Of a DNA stretch of 64,000 nt, positions 47,430 through 56,045 are shown piece after piece. The stretch is from a virus: the IMG/VR virus record IMGVR_UViG_3300034072_000758, positions 310,001-374,000 of that record; one strand, 5' to 3'. Below the pieces are notes generated by a model. It had not been told where the DNA came from and did not search any database. It saw nothing but the letters and a program-made list of their open reading frames with translations. How positions within the stretch are numbered: position 1 is the stretch's first letter; the number at the start of each line of letters is the position of its first letter. The translations under genes and the position numbers were made by a program.

Positions 47430-48089
47430 ATGGCTACTTTTGAAGAAGTAAAAGAAAAAGCAATAGCAGGAAACGTCAAAGCACAGATCGCTTTGGGTGA
47501 ATATCACCTTAATAATGAGGAATATCATTTTGCTAAACACTGGTTTATCCAAGCATCCGAAAATGACGCACGTGGTCTTTTAGGGTTAGCGACGACTTAT
47601 GAAATGATGAAAGACCCGGCTGAGGCCGTGAAGGTATATCAACAGATGTATGAAAAATATCAGGATAAGAAAGCCCTCGATATGATCATCCTTCATGAAG
47701 AAACTGCCAAGCAATATCTAAATGCGTTAACATGGCTCATGAAGGGCGGTATTAAAGATTATTCCGATGAACACAAGGCCACTAAATTATCATTCATGTC
47801 TGTATGGGATTCTGGATCGTATAACGAACAAAAATTTGTATCCGTTCTGATCTTACTAGGTCTCACATCGATTATGGGGCTATTCGAGTTCAAGGAAATG
47901 GATGAACAGGAGTTCTATCAGTTGCTTGCTGATTTAATTGGAAATGTATACGGCATTAAGGACAAGAACAAAGCACCAGAATACATCAGTGATCATATAA
48001 TTAAGAATAACCATATGCCCGTGTATGGCTACTATCTTAAAGGAGAAATGGGTGACTATACTAGGATGATGATAAAATTGATCAATTAA
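47430..48089 (+). CDS. Sel1/TPR-like repeat protein (219 aa)
   Basis: MATFEEVKEKAIAGNVKAQI; helical repeats such as GNVKAQIALGEYHLNNEEYH and DARGLLGLATTYEMMKDPAE have the A-x-G spacing of Sel1-like repeats in the N-terminal half. It probably serves protein-protein contacts. Confidence 0.65.
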   Translation: MATFEEVKEKAIAGNVKAQIALGEYHLNNEEYHFAKHWFIQASENDARGLLGLATTYEMMKDPAEAVKVYQQMYEKYQDKKALDMIILHEETAKQYLNALTWLMKGGIKDYSDEHKATKLSFMSVWDSGSYNEQKFVSVLILLGLTSIMGLFEFKEMDEQEFYQLLADLIGNVYGIKDKNKAPEYISDHIIKNNHMPVYGYYLKGEMGDYTRMMIKLIN

Positions 48090-48099
48090 TGAATCATCT

Positions 48100-48733
48100 A
48101 ATTCAGTTACACCTATGTGGTCTTTATCCCCCTGTCCCTCAGAATAATATTTCGGAAGTCCGAAATCTCAGAATCAAAATAGATTCCGAGTCCCTTCTGA
48201 GGGACAGAGGATGGAAACACTATGGTCACACCACAGGGGTAACATTCGCGCGCTAATGGTGTTTGCCGCACCGCGACTCAGGAGGATGCCATTTCCCCAA
48301 GTCTTCACTACGCCCATCCCTTGACATTCTACTTGGTTTGTCCGAACTCGATGTTTCGGGCCATAAGGAACAATACAGTGAGTTTGAGAATCAGTGACTA
48401 TGTATCTATATTACTATATGGCTGGTCCCTTGTAGAAGCAGACATCGGTTAAAGATAAAAGGGTTTTTTCCTTTCATCTTAGCATACGCATACATGTGTT
48501 ACTCATGTCCTACGTATTGGCCAGAGGCGGAATAACTTCACCGCATAACCTCTTTTGGTTTTATCCGTTTTCATGAACCGAAGTTCAAAGGGTTAACCGG
48601 ATTATTAGTCCGATCTCCTTACGGCTGACCTTACCTCAAGCTTAGGGTCATTCGTCCCCTCTTGCGTTTTCGCCCGATGAAAGGCGAAGTAATCATCTGG
48701 TCATATATGGCCACGGAAGCAAAACTCCGTGTT
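48100..48733 (-). ncRNA. Second large (~630 nt) structured noncoding RNA
   Basis: No convincing gene lies in 48090-48938. The stretch is full of strong hairpins: GTCCCTCAGAA/TTCTGAGGGAC (11 bp) enclosing ATTTCGG/CCGAAAT and CTC-GAATC/GATTC-GAG as a three-way junction, closed further out by GTTAC...TGTGG/CCACA...GTAAC. Minus-strand reading gives stable loops: TGAAC-TTCG-GTTCA, CC-GTAA-GG and TGACC...GGTCA. A TTGACT-18-TACCAT promoter precedes it on that strand. I see no clean terminator, so the 3' end is approximate. Plus-strand orientation is not excluded. Confidence 0.6.
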
Positions 48734-48739
48734 AACGTC

Positions 48740-48769
48740 ATGGTAAGTGATTCAAAAACAAAGAGTCAA
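48740..48769 (-). promoter_or_regulatory. Candidate promoter of the second large RNA
   Basis: Minus strand TTGACT (48769-48764), 18-base spacer, TACCAT (48745-48740). Confidence 0.45.
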
Positions 48770-48938
48770 ATTATTTTTTATTTTACTCAGAGGAATCTTG
48801 GACCAGTATTTATAATTGCTAATACTATATTCGATCTTTACAATACTCATAAACGATACTTCGAGAAATCATGTAGAAAATTATTGATTTCTGTGCGAAA
48901 ATATACGAAAATGGTTGCGTCTATGACCAAGGTGGAAG

Positions 48939-49184
48939 ATGATTATCTACAGAGTGCTATGTAAGGAAGACCCTTCCAAGGTTGATCGATACATATATAG
49001 CAAGAAAGACGCATTCGATGCCGCTAAAAAAGCGGCAAAGATTTTCGGCTGCGCGGTCGAAGTCACGAGATATAGCGTTACCGAAACACTTACCCCCAAG
49101 CGTTTGAATATCTGCCTTCTAAATAGATTTGGCTGGTGGGATGGTGAGCCGGAAGTTGTTCTTCAAATCTCAGCCAAAAAATAA
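48939..49184 (+). CDS. Hypothetical protein (81 aa)
   Basis: MIIYRVLCKEDPSKVDRYIY with AAGGTGGAAG before the ATG. Basic, with no domain recognised. Directly upstream of the clamp-loader gene. Confidence 0.68.
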   Translation: MIIYRVLCKEDPSKVDRYIYSKKDAFDAAKKAAKIFGCAVEVTRYSVTETLTPKRLNICLLNRFGWWDGEPEVVLQISAKK

Positions 49185-49243
49185 TTTTTAAATTGCTTTC
49201 TCCGTATGGTTAATATAGCTTTTAATCAAATTTGGAGAGTAGC

Positions 49244-50170
49244 GTGTTTGATAACCAGTTGTGGGTTGAGAAGTATCGACCCAAGAGTTTCGATGAGTAT
49301 GTTTGGAGTGATCCAGCCCAGCGCCAAAAGGCCGAAGAATGGGTAAAGAAGGGTTATACTCCAAACTTGCTGCTGTGTGGTAAACCCGGCTGCGGCAAAA
49401 CATCGCTCGCTAAGATGCTCCTTGATCAACTGGACGTTCCAAGCGCCGACATCTTGTATATCAAGGCGTCGAATGAGCGCAGGATCGATGAACTCCAAGA
49501 TCGTATCAATCAATTCACTGAAACCTATGCGTTCTCCGAGACGGGCATCAAGTACGTCATTCTGGATGAAGCTGATAGTCTATCGCAACTTTCGCAAAAG
49601 TTTCTGCGTTCGGAAATGGAATTAGATTCAGTTCGCTTCATTCTCACATGTAACTATGAGAACAAGATTATTGAGCCGCTTCACTCTCGTCTTCAAACAG
49701 TTCGGTTTTCGTCTCTGAACAAAGATGATTTCATTGTTCGGTGCGGCGAAGTCCTCGCGCTCGAAAGTGTTGACTTCGAAATTGAGAACCTGATGAAGTA
49801 CGTGGATGCGTCCTATCCAGACCTTCGCAAATGTATCGGGACGCTGGAACAAGAGACATTGAATGGCTCTCTTAAGCCATATAGCGATCTGGCTTCCAAG
49901 GGAACCGCCCAAGACTATCTTCTGGAAGCCTTTGCTTTGTTCAAGACGGGTAATTATCGCGCGGGTCGTGAGATCGTGATCGCCAATGCTTCGTTGGAAG
50001 AATACGTCGATATTTTCCGATGGTTCTATTCGAACCTCGATTTGTGGGAAACCCCACAGGAACAGGATCAAGCCCTCCTGATTATTCGTAAGGCGTTGGT
50101 CTACCACTCAAGCGTTGCCGATCCAGAAATCAATCTGGCGGCAATGCTGGTGGAGTTGTCCGCGATTTAA
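49244..50170 (+). CDS. 44: Sliding-clamp loader large subunit (gp44-like)
   Basis: 308 aa. WVEKYRPKSFDEYVWSD is the RFC/gp44 start, followed by Walker A CGKPGCGKTSLAK, Walker B VILDEADSLS, and the sensor/Arg-finger region FILTCNYENKIIEPLHSRLQ. It forms the ATPase ring that opens the gp45 clamp. GTG at 49244 is preferred, with GGAGAG just upstream; an in-frame TTG at 49232 overlaps that site. No gp62 or gp45 is visible in the window. Confidence 0.94.
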   Translation: MFDNQLWVEKYRPKSFDEYVWSDPAQRQKAEEWVKKGYTPNLLLCGKPGCGKTSLAKMLLDQLDVPSADILYIKASNERRIDELQDRINQFTETYAFSETGIKYVILDEADSLSQLSQKFLRSEMELDSVRFILTCNYENKIIEPLHSRLQTVRFSSLNKDDFIVRCGEVLALESVDFEIENLMKYVDASYPDLRKCIGTLEQETLNGSLKPYSDLASKGTAQDYLLEAFALFKTGNYRAGREIVIANASLEEYVDIFRWFYSNLDLWETPQEQDQALLIIRKALVYHSSVADPEINLAAMLVELSAI

Positions 50171-50182
50171 GGAGGGACACAG

Positions 50183-50638
50183 ATGTTTGGACTATTAAGT
50201 GTTTTAGGTTTCGCCAAGGATGCGTGGGCCTACGTAACCCAACACTGGAAGATGCTTCTTCTGGTGGGCGGGTTAATTGCCGTTCTGGTTGGAGTGACGG
50301 TCGGAGCCTACAATCTAGCCAAGGCTATGAGTAAGCAACAAATCGAAGCTATCAAGGAAGTATCGGAGAAGGCCGGACGAACCGAAGCCAATCTGAACAC
50401 CATGAAGGAAGCTCAAGCTCGTATGGAACAACAGATGACGGAGATCAATCGTCGTCTGGACGAGACTAACCAGCGCTTCGATGAAGTGCGTGTTGAGAAC
50501 CAAAAGGCTCAAAAGACCATCAATTCTTATGACGCCAAAGGTGTTGCTAAGACGCAAGGCCCGAAGGTGGTAGAAGATTGGGCCAACAAGACCAATAACG
50601 ATTTGTTCAAGGACGTTCAGAAGGAAGCAAATCAATGA
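50183..50638 (+). CDS. Inner-membrane spanin-like protein
   Basis: 151 aa. An N-terminal transmembrane helix (MLLLVGGLIAVLVGVTVGAY, residues ~25-45) is followed by ~70 residues of coiled coil (MEQQMTEINRRLDETNQRFD) and a polar tail, the layout of an i-spanin. GGAGG is upstream and the stop overlaps the start of a lipoprotein gene (ATGA), as for Rz/Rz1-type pairs. Confidence 0.75.
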   Translation: MFGLLSVLGFAKDAWAYVTQHWKMLLLVGGLIAVLVGVTVGAYNLAKAMSKQQIEAIKEVSEKAGRTEANLNTMKEAQARMEQQMTEINRRLDETNQRFDEVRVENQKAQKTINSYDAKGVAKTQGPKVVEDWANKTNNDLFKDVQKEANQ

Positions 50639-50985
50639 GACGAGTTCTTTTAGGATTGGCGGCTCTCACTCTGACCGCCTGTACATCGACTCCGCCAAAG
50701 GAAATCATCGTGGTCGATGATAAGCCCAAGGTAAAAGCACCATCACCTGATACGATTACCATGCGCGAAGTGACGTGGAAGGTTTATGATCGGGCGTCTC
50801 TGGAAGCATATCTAGCTGAGGCCAAGAAAGAAAACCGGGATGTCCTGATCTTCGTCCTCGAAGAAGATGGTTTCAAGGCTCTAAACTCCAATATTGCGGA
50901 TATATTGGCATATATGAAACAACGCAACGCCGGGGTGAAGTTCTACGAACAAACTTACGTCGAAGATAACACAACGAAGAAGTAA
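50635..50985 (+). CDS. Outer-membrane lipoprotein, o-spanin-like
   Basis: 116 aa. A lipobox LTLTAC at residues ~12-17 predicts lipidation of Cys17. It is longer than typical Rz1, with a globular alpha/beta tail (RDVLIFVLEEDGFKALNSNI). Overlap with the i-spanin gene supports a spanin pair that fuses the two membranes at lysis; a separate virion or exclusion role remains possible. Confidence 0.7.
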   Translation: MRRVLLGLAALTLTACTSTPPKEIIVVDDKPKVKAPSPDTITMREVTWKVYDRASLEAYLAEAKKENRDVLIFVLEEDGFKALNSNIADILAYMKQRNAGVKFYEQTYVEDNTTKK

Positions 50986-50986
50986 A

Positions 50987-51229
50987 ATGACCGAAGAAGA
51001 AAATAAAATGCTGGCCAAATCAATAGGTCAGTTTAAGGAATTACTAGAAGCTGGGGTGGACAACGCGGAAATTGATAAAATAGCATCGATTCATCCTTTA
51101 TATGAAACAGCTTTGAATTTGGCTCGCGCTTCAAAATCTATTGAAGATGGAACAGCCATTTTGATTGATGCCGATGATTTTTTCAAAGAATTGGGTATCG
51201 ATCTGTCTGAGATAAAAGAAGAGGAATAA
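50987..51229 (+). CDS. Small acidic protein (80 aa)
   Basis: MTEEENKMLAKSIGQFKELL; helical and acidic. The ATG follows the previous stop by 1 base, so coupling is likely. No domain recognised. Confidence 0.7.
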   Translation: MTEEENKMLAKSIGQFKELLEAGVDNAEIDKIASIHPLYETALNLARASKSIEDGTAILIDADDFFKELGIDLSEIKEEE

Positions 51230-51256
51230 AAAAGCCGCGTAACGCGGCTTTTTCTT
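51229..51256. terminator. Bidirectional terminator
   Basis: AAAAGCCGCGT-AA-CGCGGCTTTTT between convergent genes. Confidence 0.88.
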
Positions 51257-51468
51257 TATTTGATGCTGGTCCAGTTACACCATGCGTCATCATCGGACAA
51301 ATGATCGAAAGCCATAAGCTTATCTATATAGTTCTGAGCCTCGATATAGGTCTTGAACCGCATGATCTCATAATTACACATGATCATATCGGCCCAGAAG
51401 AACCAGAACATGTGTTGCTGAACGTAAAACATCGATTTACGACGCTTGATGCGATATTTGATTTCCAT
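51256..51468 (-). CDS. Small hypothetical protein (70 aa)
   Basis: MEIKYRIKRRKSMFYVQQHM with AAAGAGGAAACCCA upstream. Aromatic and basic; FKTYIEAQNYIDKLMA looks like an amphipathic helix. Confidence 0.68.
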   Translation of the reverse strand: MEIKYRIKRRKSMFYVQQHMFWFFWADMIMCNYEIMRFKTYIEAQNYIDKLMAFDHLSDDDAWCNWTSIK

Positions 51469-51545
51469 TGGGTTTCCTCTTTTTATATGTCGTTTATATG
51501 ACGCTACGCCGGTTCTGAGTATTCGTCAATATCTTTATTGACGCC

Positions 51546-51573
51546 TTGACAGATTAAGTATTCGTGGTATGTT
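51546..51573 (+). promoter_or_regulatory. Sigma70 promoter
   Basis: TTGACA (51546-51551), 16-base spacer, TATGTT (51568-51573). Confidence 0.6.
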
Positions 51574-51607
51574 AGAATATATTCTATATTAGACGGAGCT
51601 ATAAAAT

Positions 51608-52048
51608 ATGAAAAATCTGATCATCGCCGCCGCAATCATCATGGCTCCGCAAGCTTCATACGCGGCGGTTAGTAATCCTGTACTTACGACCGAAGATATT
51701 TCGTCTGCTGTTGACCAGCGTTGCCAGTCAGAACTTTGCGAACAGGTTGTTCGTGAGATCATGATGGGTAAGATGGGTCGCGCCGCTGCGGTTCGTGGTA
51801 ATGGAGTAGCTTCCTGTGTCAAAGCCAATTCGACGCTGGGTGGGCTTATTTCTCAAGCCTCTTTTAATGTACGCCAAGGGCGGTCGCATGAAGAGGGAAG
51901 CGACATCGCCAACCTGATCTATACCGATACATATTTCGTCCGTCTGACTTTGCGGGACATCATCGCTATCGGTGACGCGAAACAATGCGACAAACTCATG
52001 CGCGTCGGAAACTACATTATCGGCGAGATAACAAAAAAATATAATTAA
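51608..52048 (+). CDS. Secreted cysteine-containing protein (146 aa)
   Basis: Signal peptide MKNLIIAAAIIMAPQASYAA, then a helical domain with Cys at RCQSELCEQ, ASCVKA and KQCDKL, a spacing that suits two disulfides. Periplasmic location predicted. It is somewhat like small Rap1a/Tai-type immunity proteins, but that is only a resemblance in size and cysteines. Confidence 0.72.
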   Translation: MKNLIIAAAIIMAPQASYAAVSNPVLTTEDISSAVDQRCQSELCEQVVREIMMGKMGRAAAVRGNGVASCVKANSTLGGLISQASFNVRQGRSHEEGSDIANLIYTDTYFVRLTLRDIIAIGDAKQCDKLMRVGNYIIGEITKKYN

Positions 52049-52051
52049 TAA

Positions 52052-52080
52052 TTGCGTTAAGAAAACATAAACCCTAATAT
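52052..52080 (+). promoter_or_regulatory. Sigma70-like promoter of clpA
   Basis: TTGCGT (52052-52057), 17-base spacer, TAATAT (52075-52080). Confidence 0.6.
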
Positions 52081-52112
52081 AGGTTCCAGTGATCTTTATC
52101 AAGGAACCATTT

Positions 52113-54362
52113 ATGTCCATTTCTATTTTTAATGACGCAAAATCCAAAGCAATCGAGTTCGGCCACGAGTATATCACGCCTGAGCATGTGTTCGCCGCGT
52201 TGTTGAACAAAGAAGAAATCCAAAAGATGATTTCTTCGTTTGATATAGAACCACAACAAATCCAAGATGAACTGGAAGAATACCTCAAAGAGGCTTCGGT
52301 CCAGAACATTATCCCGGCCCTTCAATCGGATGGCCACTTGAAAGTTACTCGCGCTGTTGATAGATTACAGCGATTCGAAATCCTCATTTCCACGATTACG
52401 AATGGACAGTTGGACGACAACTTCTATCTGTTTTCCGCGATGTTCACCGACAACGACAGTTTCGTTTATTACCTTCTCAGCAAGTTCGGCGTGGAGAAGG
52501 CTCAGGTCGAGACCTACGTGAAGCGCTATTATGCCGTGAAGTTCTTCGATCATGACGAAAAGACTGGCGCTCCCGCGACCAAGGGTAAGAAAGAAGATAC
52601 CCCAAGCGAACTGGAAAAGTATGCGGTCAACCTCAACGAAAAAGCCAAAGAACTCAAAATCGATCCTCTGATCGGTCGAGAAAGCGAAGTCTATTCCATC
52701 ACGCAAATCATGGCGCGTTATAAGAAGAATAACGCCATGCTGATCGGTGAAGCTGGCGTCGGTAAGACAGCTATCGTGGAAGGTCTGGCTCTGAATATCG
52801 TCAATGGCAACGTGCCAGAATCCCTTCGTGATGCCACGATCTATGCTTTGGATATTGCCTCTCTGTTGGCTGGTACTCGTTTCCGTGGTGAATTTGAAGA
52901 ACGTGTCAAGCTGGTTCTGGAAGAACTCAAGCTCGATCCGAATGCGATCCTCTTCATTGACGAAATTCACATGATCCTTAGCGCCGGGGCATCGGGCGAC
53001 AACAACGTCAACGCGGCTAACCTGTTGAAGCCCGCCCTTGCCCGTGGTGATTTGCGTTGTATCGGTTCTACGACATATGAGGAATATCGTAAGTTTGTGG
53101 AAAAGGACAAGGCACTCGCGCGCCGCTTCAAGAAGCTGGATGTCAACGAACCTACGGTCGAAGACGCTAAGGCGATTTTGAAAGGCTCCAAGAGCTATTA
53201 CGAGACCTTCCACGGTCTGTACTTCGATGACGAAGCTCTGGATGCCGCTGTGGACCTCTCACATCGTTATGTGAAGGGTTTCCTGCCCGACAAGGCATTC
53301 GATCTGATTGATGACGCTGCGGCTCATATTAAGCTCTCTGGTAACCTTCGTAATCTGAATGTCGATGACATCGAGGCCGAAGTTTCCAAGACAGCCCGTA
53401 TTCCCCCGGCGACGGTATCGGAATCGGAAAATCAAAAGCTCGAAAATCTTGAAGGTGATCTTTTGGGCGAAATTTTCGGCCAAGATGCTGCGATCACCGA
53501 ATTGACCGATTCTATCATCATTTCCAGATCGGGATTGCGTGAACCCAATAAACCCGCTGCTGCCTATCTGTTTGCTGGACCAACCGGTGTCGGTAAGACC
53601 GAAGTAGCAAAGCAACTGGCTCGAACCCTTGGTATCGAACTAGTGCGTATGGACATGTCGGAATATATGGAAAAGCACTCGGTCTCTAAGTTGATCGGTG
53701 CTGGCCCCGGTTATGTCGGGTATGGTGAAGGCGGGAATGGATCGGGTAAACTGATCAACGCCATCGACACCACGCCACATTGCGTCCTTTTGATTGATGA
53801 AATCGAAAAGGCTCATGCTGATGTACAGAACATTTTCCTTCAAGTCATGGACAACGCTTCGTTGGAATCGTCTTCCGGTAAGAAAGTTGATTTCCAAAAT
53901 GTCATTATCATTATGACGACAAATGCCGGATCGGCCATCAGTGAGAAAAGCTCAATCGGCTTCGGGAACAGCACCAATACGGATAACTCCGGGGAACAAG
54001 ATAAGGCCATCAAGGCTATGTTCTCTCCTGAGTTCCGTAATCGTCTGGATGCGATCATTCGGTTCTCCGCTTTGGATGAACGCAACATGGTCAGCATTGC
54101 TAACAAATTCGTTGGTGAAATGATCTCTCAAGCCAAGGTTTCAAAGGGTGTGACGATTACGGTTGCTGATGAAGTGGTATCGTTCTTGGCTGTCAAGGGT
54201 TACGACCGCGCATATGGTGCTCGTCCTATGAAGCGCGCGATCACCGATTACATCAAGAAGCCTCTGGCGCGTCTTTTGTTGAAGGCAAAGGCTGGGGATC
54301 ATCTTCGTATCGAATTAAACGAAGTACCGGTAGTCAAGATTATCGAACAAATTGAGGCATAA
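52113..54362 (+). CDS. clpA: ATP-dependent Clp protease ATPase subunit ClpA
   Basis: 749 aa from ATG 52113 ([20 protein letters not shown]), after AAGGA. The N-terminal Clp repeat domain (~1-145) is present. AAA-1 has Walker A GEAGVGKT and Walker [12 protein letters not shown]-2 has GPTGVGKT and [12 protein letters not shown], followed by the arginine finger region [11 protein letters not shown]. There is no ClpB-type middle domain. The loop SSIGFGNS carries the IGF tripeptide that docks ClpA into ClpP, so it should work with host ClpP. ClpA recognises ssrA-tagged proteins, which links it to the phage tmRNA. A terminator follows. Confidence 0.95.
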   Translation: MSISIFNDAKSKAIEFGHEYITPEHVFAALLNKEEIQKMISSFDIEPQQIQDELEEYLKEASVQNIIPALQSDGHLKVTRAVDRLQRFEILISTITNGQLDDNFYLFSAMFTDNDSFVYYLLSKFGVEKAQVETYVKRYYAVKFFDHDEKTGAPATKGKKEDTPSELEKYAVNLNEKAKELKIDPLIGRESEVYSITQIMARYKKNNAMLIGEAGVGKTAIVEGLALNIVNGNVPESLRDATIYALDIASLLAGTRFRGEFEERVKLVLEELKLDPNAILFIDEIHMILSAGASGDNNVNAANLLKPALARGDLRCIGSTTYEEYRKFVEKDKALARRFKKLDVNEPTVEDAKAILKGSKSYYETFHGLYFDDEALDAAVDLSHRYVKGFLPDKAFDLIDDAAAHIKLSGNLRNLNVDDIEAEVSKTARIPPATVSESENQKLENLEGDLLGEIFGQDAAITELTDSIIISRSGLREPNKPAAAYLFAGPTGVGKTEVAKQLARTLGIELVRMDMSEYMEKHSVSKLIGAGPGYVGYGEGGNGSGKLINAIDTTPHCVLLIDEIEKAHADVQNIFLQVMDNASLESSSGKKVDFQNVIIIMTTNAGSAISEKSSIGFGNSTNTDNSGEQDKAIKAMFSPEFRNRLDAIIRFSALDERNMVSIANKFVGEMISQAKVSKGVTITVADEVVSFLAVKGYDRAYGARPMKRAITDYIKKPLARLLLKAKAGDHLRIELNEVPVVKIIEQIEA

Positions 54363-54365
54363 GAA

Positions 54366-54390
54366 AGGGGAGCATTGCTCCCCTTTTTTT
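54366..54390 (+). terminator. Terminator after clpA
   Basis: AAGGGGAGC-ATT-GCTCCCCTTTTTTT. Confidence 0.92.
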
Positions 54391-54392
54391 GT

Positions 54393-54851
54393 TTAACCTA
54401 CGCACCAACCAAGATTGCGACAAAAGGCGTATCGCGGAACAGCGCGCGTCATGGCCTCTTCGGCTTCCTTGATTGTATAGTAGGGGTCGGAGTAGTTGTC
54501 TGCAATTTCGCCGTCTACACTTTGAAGTTCGACAACGTGTGAGGCGCGTTTGATGGTGTTGATGCGGAACTCGAAGACCGTTTTGTCTTCGCGGGTCAGA
54601 AAGTAATGACCTTCACCGAATGGATAATTCTTATTGCGATCAACAACGTATTGACCAGCAGCGGTTGGGCGATAGGCGCGTGAGTTAGCCGGGGTCCACA
54701 CACCCTGAACGCGGACGATTTCTTCGACCAAACCCATTTCTACCAGCTTCTTACGAGAAGCAACTTTCCAGTTGTGGGGATAACCACCCGAAATGGCCGT
54801 TTGCTTGGCGATGTCCAATAGAGCGATGCGCAGGGTTTCGGTCATTTTCAT
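54393..54851 (-). CDS. Hypothetical protein (152 aa), winged-helix-like start
   Basis: MKMTETLRIALLDIAKQTAI; the first ~65 residues (NWKVASRKKLVEMGLVEEIV, then TAAGQYVV) look like a winged helix. The rest is beta-rich. A promoter lies at 54881-54908 and AGGAGACCACTCAT precedes the start. Binding targets unknown. Confidence 0.65.
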   Translation of the reverse strand: MKMTETLRIALLDIAKQTAISGGYPHNWKVASRKKLVEMGLVEEIVRVQGVWTPANSRAYRPTAAGQYVVDRNKNYPFGEGHYFLTREDKTVFEFRINTIKRASHVVELQSVDGEIADNYSDPYYTIKEAEEAMTRAVPRYAFCRNLGWCVG

Positions 54852-54880
54852 ATGAGTGGTCTCCTATATAATATGAAACC

Positions 54881-54908
54881 ACTATAGCATATGTTGTTAG
54901 GATGTCAA
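54881..54908 (-). promoter_or_regulatory. Sigma70 promoter
   Basis: Minus strand TTGACA (54908-54903), 16-base spacer, TATAGT (54886-54881). Confidence 0.75.
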
Positions 54909-55154
54909 GTTACGTAAGAAAGAAAATGCTTCTTCCTTGGTATTAAACCTACGATTTACTGGTGGATTGTAGAGAGATACGTGTATTAAATTGTCGGAAA
55001 ACAATCTAACCATACCTCTTCCGGGGAATCGACCATTGCCAGCTTGTCTATTGTTCCATCTGGTCTTGTATGGGTACGGAAACTTTCTATAGAAGGTTTC
55101 GGTTTGGAGTATTTGCGAGACGGTCTCGTAAAATTCTTTTTCATCTGTTTTCAT
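54897..55154 (-). CDS. Hypothetical protein (85 aa)
   Basis: MKTDEKEFYETVSQILQTET; basic middle (RWNNRQAGNGRFPGRGMVRL). No good Shine-Dalgarno. TTGACA at 55192-55187 with GACAAT 17 bases on is a likely promoter with a very short leader, divergent from the adhesin gene. Its end overlaps the next gene's promoter. Confidence 0.6.
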   Translation of the reverse strand: MKTDEKEFYETVSQILQTETFYRKFPYPYKTRWNNRQAGNGRFPGRGMVRLFSDNLIHVSLYNPPVNRRFNTKEEAFSFLRNLTS

Positions 55155-55196
55155 ATTGTTATATATTGTCGCTTAGAAAAATCGTTTTGTCAACAG

Positions 55197-55202
55197 CTAA
55201 AT
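55197..55202 (+). promoter_or_regulatory. Late-type promoter element TAAATA, leaderless spacing
   Basis: AGCTAAATA ends exactly 6 bases before the A of ATG 55208. Confidence 0.62.
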
Positions 55203-55207
55203 AATCA

Positions 55208-56045
55208 TATGGCTATTGAAACGTATGGTTTTTCCAATGGGTCTTGGCGAAAGGCCAAGCAAATCTTTGTCAAATCCGGTGGTAATTGGGTTGACTGTAA
55301 GGAAGTGTGGACAAAATCTGGCGGTGTGTGGAGACAAGTCTTCAAGAAGAACTACCAGTTTATCTACAACATTGGGACTCAATATGATTTCAATTTGCGT
55401 AATGCTGCGCTGGCAAACGGTTGGGATGGTAATACCCCACTCGAAGCCATTCTGACAGTTACGGGAGTTCTGGGGGCGTCCTCTACATCATCTGTGGCAT
55501 TTAATACCGACAATATTCCTGCCGAATCAGTCATTTCTCTGACAATTAATTCCGGTTGCTATATTGTAGGCGCTGGTGGTAAAGGCTCAAGTGCCACACA
55601 AAGTGGTAATGCGCAGTCTGCTATTACTGCTACACCGGGCCAAAATGGCGGGCCAGCTATGCGTTTATCGTATCCAGTGTCGATCATTAATAATGGAACC
55701 ATCGGTGGCGGAGGCGGCGGTGGCGGAGGCTATAGAGAACTTTTTGGTAAAGCTTTTCAAAGGTACTATCCCGGAGGCGGAGGCGCAGGATCGGTCGGCG
55801 GCGCTGGCGGTACATATTCGGGTGGTGGCGGGTCTGCGACCGGCCAACAAGGGTCAACGACTTCGGGTGGTCAAGGCGGAACCATTGCTGGAACTGGTGG
55901 TCGCGGCGGCGATCTGGGCCAACAAGGGGCTATGCCAAGTGGCGCATCGGCGACATATTTCCCCGGCTCACCCGGCAATGCCATAGAAGGTGGTAGTTAT
56001 GCCAATTTCTTGGTATACGGAAGCGTGTTGGGCGCTATAGTTTAA
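55208..56045 (+). CDS. Glycine-rich adhesin/tail protein (gp38-like architecture)
   Basis: 278 aa starting MAIETYGFSNGSWRKAKQIF. An N-terminal domain of Trp/Gly repeats (KSGGNWVDCKEVW, KSGGVWRQV) leads to a beta region and then a C-terminal half made of polyglycine blocks (GTIGGGGGGGGGYREL, GGGGAGSVGGAGGTYSGGGG). Polyglycine-sandwich adhesins such as T-even gp38 bind host receptors at the fibre tip. It is therefore a good receptor-binding candidate. Predicted leaderless late mRNA. Confidence 0.72.

Noticed and set aside
48090-48740. RNase P RNA in the second structured region
   Set aside because: I looked for the conserved GAGGAAAGTCC-type and ACAGAAA segments on both strands and did not find them.
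48662-48964. 100-codon plus-strand frame beginning MRFRPMKGEVI
   Set aside because: No ribosome-binding site; its first part overlaps a structured region and the minus-strand promoter, composition is unlike neighbours, and a better-supported gene starts at 48939 in another frame.
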